DNA of 25,901 nucleotides, from positions 1 to 25,901 of IMG/VR virus record IMGVR_UViG_3300044225_000129; one strand, given 5' to 3'. The position numbers and the translations under genes were made by a program. Below are positions 15,367-21,490 of the stretch, piece by piece. The first letter of the stretch is position 1, and the number at the start of each line of letters is the position of its first letter. A model generated the notes under the pieces. The model was given only the letters and a program-made list of their open reading frames with translations. It was not told the origin of the DNA and did no database searches. The stretch is from a virus.

Positions 15367-15792
15367 ATGTCATTATTACATCGCCCACAATATGAAATAG
15401 GTTACAGTGAAGAGGATGATAAAGAGGGATTAAGGAAGCTACTTTGGTCTCAGTTTATGTGTAAGTGTGGGCGTTGTAGTATTAAGACAGGAAAGAACTT
15501 TATGGAAAGGTTGCCTGTTTTTATATTAGATGAGATAGCACAGGAGGAGAGAATGAGATTTGATATTAGATTAGCATACACTTGCAAGCATCACTCTGAC
15601 AAAATAGCACTGACAAGTAAGAATCCACATAGAGTTGGATTGGCAGTAAAGATTAGAATAATTAATAATATGAAAAGATTAAAGTTAGTTCGAGGCTTAA
15701 TAATGCGAGGAGTCACTAGGATTACATTATGTGACGAGTTCGTTTACTTTGATACTGACGACCTCAAACCAATGTCATTGCATATCAAGTAA
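15367..15792 (+). CDS. Early M15-peptidase-like protein with degenerate zinc site
   Basis: The 141-aa protein aligns by eye with the M15 endolysin at 14231. FMCKCGRCSIK (30-40) corresponds to the SEFxCKCG opening. FDIRLAYTCKHHS (65-77) corresponds to the SGFRSEAHN loop. NPHRVGLAVKIRI (86-98) corresponds to NSRHLLGQAADITI, and FVYFDTDD (125-132) to the terminal HxD. His88 and Gly91 remain, but the zinc-binding Asp is Lys95 and the final His is Tyr127, so catalysis is unlikely. It is the first gene after the early control region and ends before its own terminator, so it is expressed apart from lysis genes. No signal peptide. A non-catalytic role (regulator, inhibitor or binder) is inference; a distant lookalike fold is the alternative. 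Confidence 0.6.
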   Translation: MSLLHRPQYEIGYSEEDDKEGLRKLLWSQFMCKCGRCSIKTGKNFMERLPVFILDEIAQEERMRFDIRLAYTCKHHSDKIALTSKNPHRVGLAVKIRIINNMKRLKLVRGLIMRGVTRITLCDEFVYFDTDDLKPMSLHIK

Positions 15793-15794
15793 TG

Positions 15795-15824
15795 TTTTGT
15801 TTTATTTTGTTTTATTTTGTTTTA
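15795..15824 (+). repeat. Three tandem copies of TTTTGTTTTA
   Basis: Three perfect 10-bp units directly follow the stop of the early M15-like gene and precede the terminator at 15831. Each carries TTTG, the -33 element of Bacteroidota promoters. Confidence 0.85.
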
Positions 15825-15830
15825 AGAAGG

Positions 15831-15858
15831 GAGCTGCAGAAATGTGGCTCTTTTTTTT
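15831..15858 (+). terminator. Intrinsic terminator after the first early gene
   Basis: GAGCTGCA / TGTGGCTC (two G-U pairs) closed by a GAAA tetraloop and followed by eight T. Confidence 0.85.
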
Positions 15859-15865
15859 ATTTTTA

Positions 15866-15897
15866 TTTGCATAATTGAAAAATGTTTTTTATGTTTG
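15866..15897 (+). promoter_or_regulatory. Bacteroidota-type promoter (TTTG-N20-TATGTTTG)
   Basis: TTTG at 15866-15869, 20-base spacer, TATGTTTG at 15890-15897; transcription would start near 15903. It overlaps the in-frame ATG at 15882, which therefore cannot be the start of the next gene. Confidence 0.75.
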
Positions 15898-15920
15898 TAC
15901 CAACATTAATAATTAACACA

Positions 15921-16076
15921 ATGAAAAAACAAAAAGAAAAGCCATTTTGGGAAACAAACACAAATCCAATCACAGGTTGGAAAGTGTTTGCTAAAGATGA
16001 ACTTATAAATTCATCTAAATTACAAGCAGAAAGAAGAATACTTAAATCATTAAAAAGCTATGGTAACAATGGATAG
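15921..16076 (+). CDS. Small early hypothetical protein
   Basis: A 51-aa basic protein starting MKKQKEKPFWETNTNPITGW followed by KVFAKDELINSSKLQAERRI. I chose ATG 15921 because the longer in-frame start at 15882 lies inside the promoter at 15866-15897. The leader would be about 18 bases and A-rich (aattaacaca), as is usual in Bacteroidota. There is one predicted helix and no known motif. First in a run of short early genes overlapping one another. Function unknown; host-takeover peptides are typical of this position. Confidence 0.6.
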   Translation: MKKQKEKPFWETNTNPITGWKVFAKDELINSSKLQAERRILKSLKSYGNNG

Positions 16077-16290
16077 ACATGAATTAGAATTAGACGGAGT
16101 ATTATTAGCAGCTTATGGAAGCTACTATGAAGGAATGAGTGGAGATTATTTCAACCCACCAGAACCAGAAGAGTTCTCTTTAGACAGTGTACATATTGAA
16201 GAAGGAGATGTAGAGATAGATGTAACAGACCTTTTATACAATAGGTTGGAAGAGATTGAAGAGATTATAATGAACGAAAACTATAGATAA
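16060..16290 (+). CDS. Small acidic early protein
   Basis: A 76-aa strongly acidic protein containing DRHELELDGVLLAAYGSYYE, PPEPEEFSLDSVHIEEGDVE and DVTDLLYNRLEEIEEIIMNE. It overlaps the preceding gene by 17 bases if the ATG at 16060 is used, or 8 bases if the ATG at 16069 is used. The charge and small size resemble phage early effectors or DNA mimics, but no such family is recognised and that is only a possibility. Its TAA overlaps the next ATG (TAATG at 16290). Confidence 0.6.
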   Translation: MVTMDRHELELDGVLLAAYGSYYEGMSGDYFNPPEPEEFSLDSVHIEEGDVEIDVTDLLYNRLEEIEEIIMNENYR

Positions 16291-16529
16291 TGGAATTGAT
16301 AGAACATCAGACGTATAACGCTTGGTATAAGGCTTTAGGCAATAAGCTACTTGACTGGCACGAAGCCAAGCCAGACAATAAGGACTTGATTAATTTAGTC
16401 AAGGCCGTTGATATTATTGGGCTGCATAACGCAAAGATAGTTAAAGAGAATAGACAACTTGAGTTTGAGCTGCAGAGCCTAAGAGAAAAGCTAAAAGAAA
16501 CAGTAGAAGATTTAAACAGTATATTATGA
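16290..16529 (+). CDS. Small coiled-coil early protein
   Basis: A 79-aa protein beginning MELIEHQTYNAWYKALGNKL, with a C-terminal heptad-like helix ENRQLEFELQSLREKLKETV (about 53-72). It probably dimerises. Its TGA overlaps the next ATG (ATGA at 16526), and the next product also has a coiled-coil start, so the two might interact. No function can be named. Confidence 0.6.
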   Translation: MELIEHQTYNAWYKALGNKLLDWHEAKPDNKDLINLVKAVDIIGLHNAKIVKENRQLEFELQSLREKLKETVEDLNSIL

Positions 16530-16705
16530 ATGATTTACACGACTTTAAAAATATGCAGATAAAAGCACTGCATGACGAACTTAGTGAACTAAGAGAGTAC
16601 GTCACTAAACTGGAGACTTTTATATTTGAATTGACAGACGAAAGTTATCCAGAAGACTATAAAAATATAGTTAGGAAAGAGCTATTTTCAGGAAAAGATG
16701 AATAA
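16526..16705 (+). CDS. Small coiled-coil hypothetical protein
   Basis: A 59-codon ORF whose ATG overlaps the upstream TGA (ATGA). The product begins MNDLHDFKNMQIKALHDELS with a leucine-spaced helix to about residue 40, then YPEDYKNIVRKELFSGKDE. It is acidic and looks soluble. The overlap and continued codon pattern support it as a gene. It ends the short early cluster; a promoter candidate for the recombination genes begins just after it. Confidence 0.6.
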   Translation: MNDLHDFKNMQIKALHDELSELREYVTKLETFIFELTDESYPEDYKNIVRKELFSGKDE

Positions 16706-16708
16706 TAA

Positions 16709-16740
16709 TTTGGATATAAGCTATTTATTTACTATATTAG
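16709..16740 (+). promoter_or_regulatory. Bacteroidota-type promoter (TTTG-N20-TATATTAG)
   Basis: TTTG at 16709-16712, 20-base spacer, then TATATTAG at 16733-16740, one mismatch from TAnnTTTG. The expected start is near 16746, about 23 bases before the ERF gene ATG at 16769. It would drive the recombination/replication block. Confidence 0.6.
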
Positions 16741-16768
16741 CAGAATATTAATTAAAACAACTAACATT

Positions 16769-17296
16769 ATGAACTTTCATGACAAGGTACTAAAAGTACA
16801 ATCGGAGCTAAAAGCTCCTAAGAACCAAAGAAACAATTTCGGTAAATACAATTACCGTTCTTGTGAGGATATATTAGAGGCTGTAAAGCCACTATTAACT
16901 GCAAATGGACTAACCCTTATGATTACTGACGAGATTAAGGAAGTAGCTGGATTAGTCTATGTAGAAGCAAGAGCAGTATTATTTGATACTGAGGGCAGGA
17001 TTGAGGCCACAGCACAGGCTGGTATTGACCCTAACCGAAAAGGTATGGATATAGCACAGTCTTTTGGCAGTAGCTCTTCATACGCTCGTAAATACGCTCT
17101 AAACGGCTTATTCCTTATTGATGACACTAAGGACGCAGATGCAACGAACGACCATAAGGACGCTCGTAAATGGCTAAATAAGAACACCCCTGAGTTTAAG
17201 AAAGCACAGGAGTTTATGGCATCAGGTGGAACTTTATCCACTATTGAACAGAAGTATAAATTATCAACAGAAGTTAAACAACTATTAAATAAGTAA
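16769..17296 (+). CDS. ERF-family single-strand annealing protein
   Basis: A 175-aa protein with the ERF pattern: NFGKYNYRSCEDILEAVKPL (24-43), GLTLMITDEI, and the hallmark GSSSSYARKYALNGLFLIDD (100-119). ERF proteins anneal complementary single strands in phage recombination and genome circularisation, working with an exonuclease. Here the partners may be the SSB-like protein just downstream and the 5'-exonuclease at 21805. The N-terminal core is complete; the C-terminal tail (about 125-175) is short and charged. It begins the replication block under its own promoter candidate, and the next gene starts four bases after its stop. Confidence 0.85.
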   Translation: MNFHDKVLKVQSELKAPKNQRNNFGKYNYRSCEDILEAVKPLLTANGLTLMITDEIKEVAGLVYVEARAVLFDTEGRIEATAQAGIDPNRKGMDIAQSFGSSSSYARKYALNGLFLIDDTKDADATNDHKDARKWLNKNTPEFKKAQEFMASGGTLSTIEQKYKLSTEVKQLLNK

Positions 17297-17300
17297 TATT

Positions 17301-17582
17301 ATGGAAAACACAAAAGTATTCGCAGACGGATTTATTTTTAAGCGAAATGAAAATGCACCTGAATTTGTTATAGGTAAAATTAGCATCAAGGTCGAAGAGG
17401 CGCAGAAGTTCCTCTCCGCTAACCAGAAAAATGGCTGGGTAAACCTAGATGTTAAGCAGAGTAAAAGCGGCAAGTACTACATGGAGTTAAATACCTTCAC
17501 TCCAAAGTCAAGCAACAGTGGGACACCAGTGCCTAAAAGAGACAACTTCAAAGTTGCTACTGGGGCTGACTTGCCGTTCTAA
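17301..17582 (+). CDS. Small SSB-like protein with acidic-hydrophobic tip
   Basis: A 93-aa protein. Residues 1-70 form a beta-rich block with MENTKVFADGFIFKRNENAP, KNGWVNLDVKQSKSGKYYME and LNTFTP, compatible with a small OB-like fold. Residues 70-88 are a disordered Ser/Pro/Lys linker, and the protein ends in DLPF, very like the DDIPF tip by which bacterial SSBs recruit partner proteins. It lies four bases after the ERF gene, where a single-strand-binding protein is expected. The match to canonical SSB is not strong and the protein is short, so the call rests on the tip and context. A terminator follows 11 bases after the stop. Confidence 0.5.
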   Translation: MENTKVFADGFIFKRNENAPEFVIGKISIKVEEAQKFLSANQKNGWVNLDVKQSKSGKYYMELNTFTPKSSNSGTPVPKRDNFKVATGADLPF

Positions 17583-17593
17583 CCAATCAAACA

Positions 17594-17618
17594 GGGGTGG
17601 GGAAACCTGCCCCTTTTT
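17594..17618 (+). terminator. Intrinsic terminator after the SSB-like gene
   Basis: GGGGTGGG / CCTGCCCC (two G-U pairs) closed by a GAAA tetraloop and followed by five T. Its architecture is like that of the terminator at 15831. Confidence 0.82.
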
Positions 17619-17651
17619 ATTAAAACAAAATAACAAAACAAACATAAAAAT

Positions 17652-18557
17652 ATGAATACAGACGACAAAGAAATACAAAGGATGCACATGGAGAAAATAG
17701 ATAACGATTGTTATGTCGATATCTCTGAGTCCATAAAGCACCCTCCTGTTGCGTTGTCATTTGGCAGATACTCTATAAACACGCCAAGTGGCATAAAGAG
17801 ATACCCCATACCTATTGGCACTTATGGTAACTTTAGTTTCGTAAGCGGCCCACCCAAAACCAAGAAAACCTTTTTTGTCTCACTACTAACTTCAGTCTAC
17901 TTATCATCATCTGGTAAAAACCCCTATGGCGGCAAAATGAGAGCCGACAGAAAGGACAAGTGTGTTATACACTTTGATACAGAGCAGGGCAAGTTCCACG
18001 CACAGAGAGTGTTTAGGAGAGTTGTCGAAATGAACAATGGAGAGAACGTAGGTTGCTACCATACCTACGGACTCCGTTCAATAGGTTACAAGACAAGGAT
18101 TGACTTTATAGAATACAAGCTAAAAACAGTTTCTCAGGATAATGAGGTGGGCTTAGTTGTTATTGACGGTATTGCTGACTTAGTTAGCGATGTTAACGAC
18201 ATACAGGAGTCTAATGAGTGTATTCAAAGGCTGATGACTTGGAGTGAAAGATACAACTGCCATATTGTGCTTTGTATTCACACCAACAATGGCTCAGAAA
18301 AGCCTACAGGCCACTTAGGTAGCTTTGCTCAGAAGAAATGTGAGACAGGCATAGTGTTAGAGAAAAATGAAACCGAAGAGGAGTTTATAACCGTAAGATG
18401 TAAGCAAAGTAGGGGGTTCTCTTTTGAGCCTTTTAGCTTTAAGGTTACGGAGTTTGGTTATCCAATGATTGTAACCAGTCTGGATGATGATATAGCTGCT
18501 ATTCAACCCCAGAAGAAAGAACCTAGTAAATGTCAACAAAAAATGAATATCGCATAG
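17652..18557 (+). CDS. RecA-like P-loop ATPase (RepA/DnaB-type)
   Basis: A 301-aa ATPase. The Walker A is degenerate but recognisable, GPPKTKKT (66-73), followed by strand and helix. DTEQG (109-113) is the acidic post-Walker-A element of RecA/DnaB-like proteins; LVVIDGIADL (168-177) is Walker B; and CIHTNNGSEKPTGHLGSFAQ (208-227) is the sensor region. This is the AAA_25/RepA-type pattern seen in plasmid and phage replication proteins, acting as a hexameric helicase or helicase loader. No primase domain is fused. It overlaps the RusA-like gene by 28 bases. It is preceded by an A-rich leader without a clear promoter, so expression may rely on read-through of the terminator at 17594. Confidence 0.75.
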   Translation: MNTDDKEIQRMHMEKIDNDCYVDISESIKHPPVALSFGRYSINTPSGIKRYPIPIGTYGNFSFVSGPPKTKKTFFVSLLTSVYLSSSGKNPYGGKMRADRKDKCVIHFDTEQGKFHAQRVFRRVVEMNNGENVGCYHTYGLRSIGYKTRIDFIEYKLKTVSQDNEVGLVVIDGIADLVSDVNDIQESNECIQRLMTWSERYNCHIVLCIHTNNGSEKPTGHLGSFAQKKCETGIVLEKNETEEEFITVRCKQSRGFSFEPFSFKVTEFGYPMIVTSLDDDIAAIQPQKKEPSKCQQKMNIA

Positions 18558-18943
18558 TTACGCCTATGTACATTGATTTAGAGAGAAAAACTAAAAAGGA
18601 CAGAAGAGTTTATGTGAACATGAACTCTTATGGAAATGTGAATCACTTTATAAACAACCAAGTGAAGAAGAAGTTTAAGGACATAGTATCAAGACAGTTA
18701 GTCGGAGTTAAGATACCGACACCTGTAGATATATTCTATCAGGTATTCAAGCCGAGCAAAAGGAGGCTTGACAAGATGAATGTAATAGCTGTAACGTCTA
18801 AGTATTTGCTTGACGCAATAACAGAGACAGGCTGTTGGGAAGATGACAATGATGATTATGTAAAGACAGAAACAATACTGCCTACAGTTTATGATAAAGG
18901 TAATGGCAGAGTTGAGATTTTAATTAGAACTATAGATGGTTAA
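18530..18943 (+). CDS. rusA: RusA-like Holliday junction resolvase
   Basis: A 137-aa protein with the RusA pattern: PVDIFYQVFKPSKRRLDKMN (65-84, with the Asp and Asn that follow the basic RR), KYLLDAITETGCWEDDNDDY (91-110, with the acidic metal-binding cluster) and a final strand VEILIRTID. RusA-type nucleases cut Holliday junctions and branched DNA, consistent with the neighbouring annealing and nuclease genes. The N-terminal 60 residues, with VNMNSYGNVNHFINNQVKKK, are typical of phage RusA relatives. It overlaps its upstream neighbour by 28 bases and its downstream neighbour by 8. Confidence 0.75.
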   Translation: MSTKNEYRIVTPMYIDLERKTKKDRRVYVNMNSYGNVNHFINNQVKKKFKDIVSRQLVGVKIPTPVDIFYQVFKPSKRRLDKMNVIAVTSKYLLDAITETGCWEDDNDDYVKTETILPTVYDKGNGRVEILIRTIDG

Positions 18944-19502
18944 TAGGCAATTAGAGAAACTCGCATCTAAGCACAAGACTTGGGTTGGGTTGGTTAAGAG
19001 TATGGGTTGCAACCCCTCTTATGTAGAAGATGTTGTTCAGGACGCTTATATCAGGGTTTATGAATACCTAAACAAAGGAGTTGATATATCTTACGGAGAT
19101 GATGATGTAAATGATTTTTATATGTACATGACCTTAAGAAGCATATATCTTAACAAGGCAAAGAAAAAAAGCATAGCCAATGAGACTGTTGATATGCAAC
19201 AAGAGGCTCTGGAGTTTACGCTAAACAACCTAAGAGAAGAGTTTGCAGATGTTGAAGAGGAGCAGGGTTTCAAAAAATTAATGAATAAGATATTCACAGA
19301 AGTAAATAGCTGGGATTTCTATTCTAAAAACATATTCATAGCTTACTTCACTACAGGACTGTCTCTGGATAAGCTATCCAATGAGACAGGCATAGGAAGA
19401 AGCAGTCTTTATAACTCAATAAGGAGATATAGAGAAGTGATAAGAGAAAGTTTCTCAGAGGATGCTGAGGACTATTATAACGGAGATTACGATAAAATTT
19501 AA
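18936..19502 (+). CDS. Sigma-70-like (ECF-type) transcription factor
   Basis: A 188-aa protein with the two-part layout of small sigma factors. CNPSYVEDVVQDAYIRVYEY (25-44) and the aromatic stretch DFYMYMTLRSIYLNKAKKKS (60-79) resemble sigma region 2. After an acidic helical linker (about 85-110), GLSLDKLSNETGIGRSSLYN and SIRRYREVI (141-169) form a region-4-like helix-turn-helix. It could redirect host RNA polymerase to phage promoters or act only as a DNA-binding protein. It overlaps the RusA-like gene by 8 bases and is followed 2 bases later by the Cys-rich gene. The low similarity typical of phage sigma-like proteins makes the functional claim tentative. Confidence 0.6.
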   Translation: MVNRQLEKLASKHKTWVGLVKSMGCNPSYVEDVVQDAYIRVYEYLNKGVDISYGDDDVNDFYMYMTLRSIYLNKAKKKSIANETVDMQQEALEFTLNNLREEFADVEEEQGFKKLMNKIFTEVNSWDFYSKNIFIAYFTTGLSLDKLSNETGIGRSSLYNSIRRYREVIRESFSEDAEDYYNGDYDKI

Positions 19503-19504
19503 TT

Positions 19505-19927
19505 ATGGAAGAATTTAAAGGAGACAAAAGAACAAAGGCTTACAGAGAATGGAAAGCTAGGTTCGAGAAAGAACAAGAGAGCAAGTCAAAAGGACTTGGA
19601 GATACTGTTGAGAAGATTACTGAAGCAACAGGTGTTAAAAAAGCTGTTAAGGCTCTTTTCGGAGAGGATTGCGGTTGTGATGAGCGTAAGGCTAAGTTGA
19701 ACAAACTTATGAGCTACAACGTCACTAATTGCCTTGAGGAGAAAGAGTACAACTACCTTAGCGATTTTCTGTCTAAGAATAAGCAGAACGTAACTATGGT
19801 TGAGCAGAGAGCTTTGTTGGATATATTCAATAGAGTGTTTAATCAGAGAAAGCAGATGAGCAGTTGCCCTAGTTGTATTAGAGGTATGATTGCTGACCTT
19901 AGAAAATTGATGAATAATTATGAATAA
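19505..19927 (+). CDS. Conserved-looking Cys-motif protein
   Basis: A 140-aa protein. The N-terminus is charged and helical (MEEFKGDKRTKAYREWKARF), then LGDTVEKITEATGVKKAVKA, FGEDCGCDERKAKLNKLM (a C-x-C motif, about 53-70), CLEEKEYNYLSDFLSK, and near the end SSCPSCIRGMIADLRKLM (a C-x-x-C motif). Four Cys in two pairs suggest zinc binding. I recall the DCGCDERK segment from other Bacteroidota phage proteins of unknown function. It sits between the sigma-like protein and a lipoprotein, with an 8-base overlap downstream. Regulatory or assembly roles are equally possible. Confidence 0.6.
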   Translation: MEEFKGDKRTKAYREWKARFEKEQESKSKGLGDTVEKITEATGVKKAVKALFGEDCGCDERKAKLNKLMSYNVTNCLEEKEYNYLSDFLSKNKQNVTMVEQRALLDIFNRVFNQRKQMSSCPSCIRGMIADLRKLMNNYE

Positions 19928-20060
19928 GATAAAAGGTTTTGTTATGGGCTTGGCTCTGCTCGGATGCGAGCCAGCCCCCTGTTATGAGTGCTACGATGTT
20001 TTCTACAGCGATGGCACTAGCGACTGGATTTGTGTTCAATATAATTGCGATAGATTATGA
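19920..20060 (+). CDS. Small Cys-rich lipoprotein
   Basis: A 46-codon ORF overlaps the previous gene by 8 bases and the next by an ATGA at 20057. The product begins MNKIKGFVMGLALLGCEPAP: positive N-terminus, hydrophobic core and a lipobox LLGC with the lipidated Cys at 16. The mature part, about 31 residues, has four more Cys (CYEC, then two near the end) plus Trp and Tyr residues, suggesting a compact disulphide-bonded surface peptide. Several phages make small lipoproteins that block their own receptor (T5 Llp is the classic case), so superinfection exclusion is a reasonable guess; nothing in the sequence proves it. Confidence 0.6.
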   Translation: MNKIKGFVMGLALLGCEPAPCYECYDVFYSDGTSDWICVQYNCDRL

Positions 20061-20770
20061 GAGATTTTAGACCAAGATTAAGTGGAAATAAGCTAAAGGC
20101 TTTTAGGAATATAACTAAGGACGAGAGCAGGGTTCTGGTTATTGGAGACCTGCACGAGCCATTTTGCTTGGACTCGTACCTTAAGCACTGTAAAAATGTT
20201 TATGCTAAATATAACTGTAATAGAGTTGTGTTTATTGGAGATGTAATAGACAACCATTACTCAAGCTACCACGAGACAAATGCTGACGGCATGGGTGGTG
20301 GAGATGAGCTAGACCTAGCCATAGACAGAATAGCAAGGTGGTACAGAGCCTTCCCAAAGGCGGATGTAACCATTGGCAACCACGACAGGATAATAGCAAG
20401 GAAAGCCCAGACTTCATCTATACCTAAGAGGTGGGTGAGAGATTACTCAGAAGTCCTAAATACACCTAACTGGAACTTTACAGAGAGAGTTGTTATTGAT
20501 GATGTTCAGTATATTCATGGAGAAGGCGGTACTGCCAGAACTAAGTCTAAGGCAGATATGATGAGTACGGTTCAAGGACACTTGCATACTCAGTGTTATA
20601 CAGAGTGGTCTGTGGGTGCTAAGTTCAAAGTATTCGGAACTCAGGTAGGCTGTGGGATAGACCACGAGAAGTATGCTTTTGCATACGCTAAGGCAGGCAA
20701 GAAGCCAGCCATAGGATGTGCTGTTGTTATTGGCGGTCATACTGTAATTAACGCACTTATGAATCTGTAA
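20057..20770 (+). CDS. Calcineurin-like metallophosphoesterase
   Basis: A 237-aa enzyme with the complete dinuclear metal motif set: GDLHEP (30-35), GDVIDNH (61-67), GNHD (107-110), IHGEGG (153-158) and GHLH (174-177). Such proteins hydrolyse phosphomono- or diesters, including nucleic acid ends and cyclic nucleotides; the substrate cannot be told from sequence. Homologues are frequent in phage replication blocks, next to nucleases as here. It overlaps the lipoprotein gene by an ATGA and its TAA overlaps the next ATG at 20770. A role in DNA end processing, or degradation of a nucleotide signal of host immunity, are both possible. Confidence 0.82.
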   Translation: MRDFRPRLSGNKLKAFRNITKDESRVLVIGDLHEPFCLDSYLKHCKNVYAKYNCNRVVFIGDVIDNHYSSYHETNADGMGGGDELDLAIDRIARWYRAFPKADVTIGNHDRIIARKAQTSSIPKRWVRDYSEVLNTPNWNFTERVVIDDVQYIHGEGGTARTKSKADMMSTVQGHLHTQCYTEWSVGAKFKVFGTQVGCGIDHEKYAFAYAKAGKKPAIGCAVVIGGHTVINALMNL

Positions 20771-21114
20771 TGAACTACAACAACGACTTTAAATACGACC
20801 TGAAAGTTGGGCAAGTAAAAGAACGAGAGCTTGCCAACATATTCTCAAGTAAGACTATTGAGGTTAAGTACGACCTTAGAGCAGATGAGACAGGTAATGT
20901 ATTTATTGAGTATGAGAGCAGAGGCAAAGCCAGTGGGATAAGCACAAGCGAGTCTGACTACTATTGCTTTTGCGTCAACAATACATTTCACTTGATACCC
21001 TCTGAGTTGCTTAAGCAGAAGTGTAGAAAGTATGTTGGAACAAAAAGAGACAAACTAGGTGGCGACAGCAATACCTCCAAAGGCATTCTGTTGCCTATAA
21101 ATGAATTATTTTAA
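20770..21114 (+). CDS. PD-(D/E)XK-type nuclease-like protein
   Basis: A 114-aa protein with FKYDLKVGQVKERELANIFS (7-26), TIEVKYD (29-35, supplying the E-x-K part of the motif), then GNVFIEYESRGKASGISTSE (42-61) and DYYCFCV. This spacing (helix with acidic residue, E-V-K, GN-x-x-IE, then SG-x-x-x-S-x-x-DYY) is the pattern of small phage restriction-like endonucleases and resolvases. It probably cleaves or processes branched DNA, possibly in place of or beside the RusA-like resolvase. Its ATG overlaps the stop of the phosphoesterase gene, and the next gene begins two bases after its stop. Confidence 0.65.
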   Translation: MNYNNDFKYDLKVGQVKERELANIFSSKTIEVKYDLRADETGNVFIEYESRGKASGISTSESDYYCFCVNNTFHLIPSELLKQKCRKYVGTKRDKLGGDSNTSKGILLPINELF

Positions 21115-21116
21115 AT

Positions 21117-21482
21117 ATGTGGACTATGACTATAACACACGATATAATAAGCGGAACTGAATCTGCTTATGTAGTAGAGAAGAGAAAGAATATGCCTGTA
21201 TTTAGTGGCGTATTAAAATACTTCCCAGACGCAATTAGAGAGGTCTCTAAAACGTCTTGGGCAGGTAATGAGCAGCATCATCCAGACAAGCCTCTTCATT
21301 GGGATAGAAGCAAGTCTGGAGACGAGTTAGACGCTTTGTCAAGGCACTTGATAGAAGCTGGAACTGTAGACACAGATGGCATAAGACACTCGGCAAAGGT
21401 GGCTTGGAGAGCCTTAGCGAATCTACAGAAAGAACTGGAGGCTTCTGGAGAAGCACCCCTAAGTGAGTATAACAATAAATAA
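21117..21482 (+). CDS. dATP/dGTP diphosphohydrolase-like (MazZ / DUF5664-like)
   Basis: A 121-aa helical protein with the conserved blocks LKYFPDAIREVSKTSWAGNE (33-52), HHPDKPLHWDRSKSGDELDA (54-73), LSRHL, and HSAKVAWRALANLQKELE (91-108). This is the DUF5664 pattern, relatives of which (MazZ) remove phosphates from dATP or dGTP, notably in phages that replace adenine with 2-aminoadenine. The partner enzymes PurZ and DpoZ are not in this window. A general nucleotide-pool role is the conservative reading. An alternative start at ATG 21126 would drop three residues. It lies two bases after the nuclease gene. Confidence 0.7.
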   Translation: MWTMTITHDIISGTESAYVVEKRKNMPVFSGVLKYFPDAIREVSKTSWAGNEQHHPDKPLHWDRSKSGDELDALSRHLIEAGTVDTDGIRHSAKVAWRALANLQKELEASGEAPLSEYNNK

Positions 21483-21490
21483 ATATCAAG

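Noticed and set aside
15312-15395. 27-codon ORF from ATG 15312 overlapping the first early gene
   Set aside because: Hydrophobic chance frame reading through the -7 element and out of frame with the strongly supported gene at 15367.
15882-15920. Upstream start for the 51-aa early gene
   Set aside because: It lies inside the promoter TTTG-N20-TATGTTTG, upstream of the expected transcription start.
17232-17240. DnaA-box-like TTATCCACT
   Set aside because: One mismatch from TTATCCACA, a single copy and within the ERF coding sequence; no cluster of boxes was seen.
17639-17669. Minus-strand TTTG-N19-TATGTTTG
   Set aside because: It matches the Bacteroidota promoter form, but it is made of A-rich leader and coding sequence, no gene lies downstream on that strand, and such CAAA-rich matches can arise by chance here.
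17508-17741. Minus-strand open frame across the terminator at 17594
   Set aside because: Overlaps three + strand features including the SSB-like gene end; translation is hydrophobic noise.
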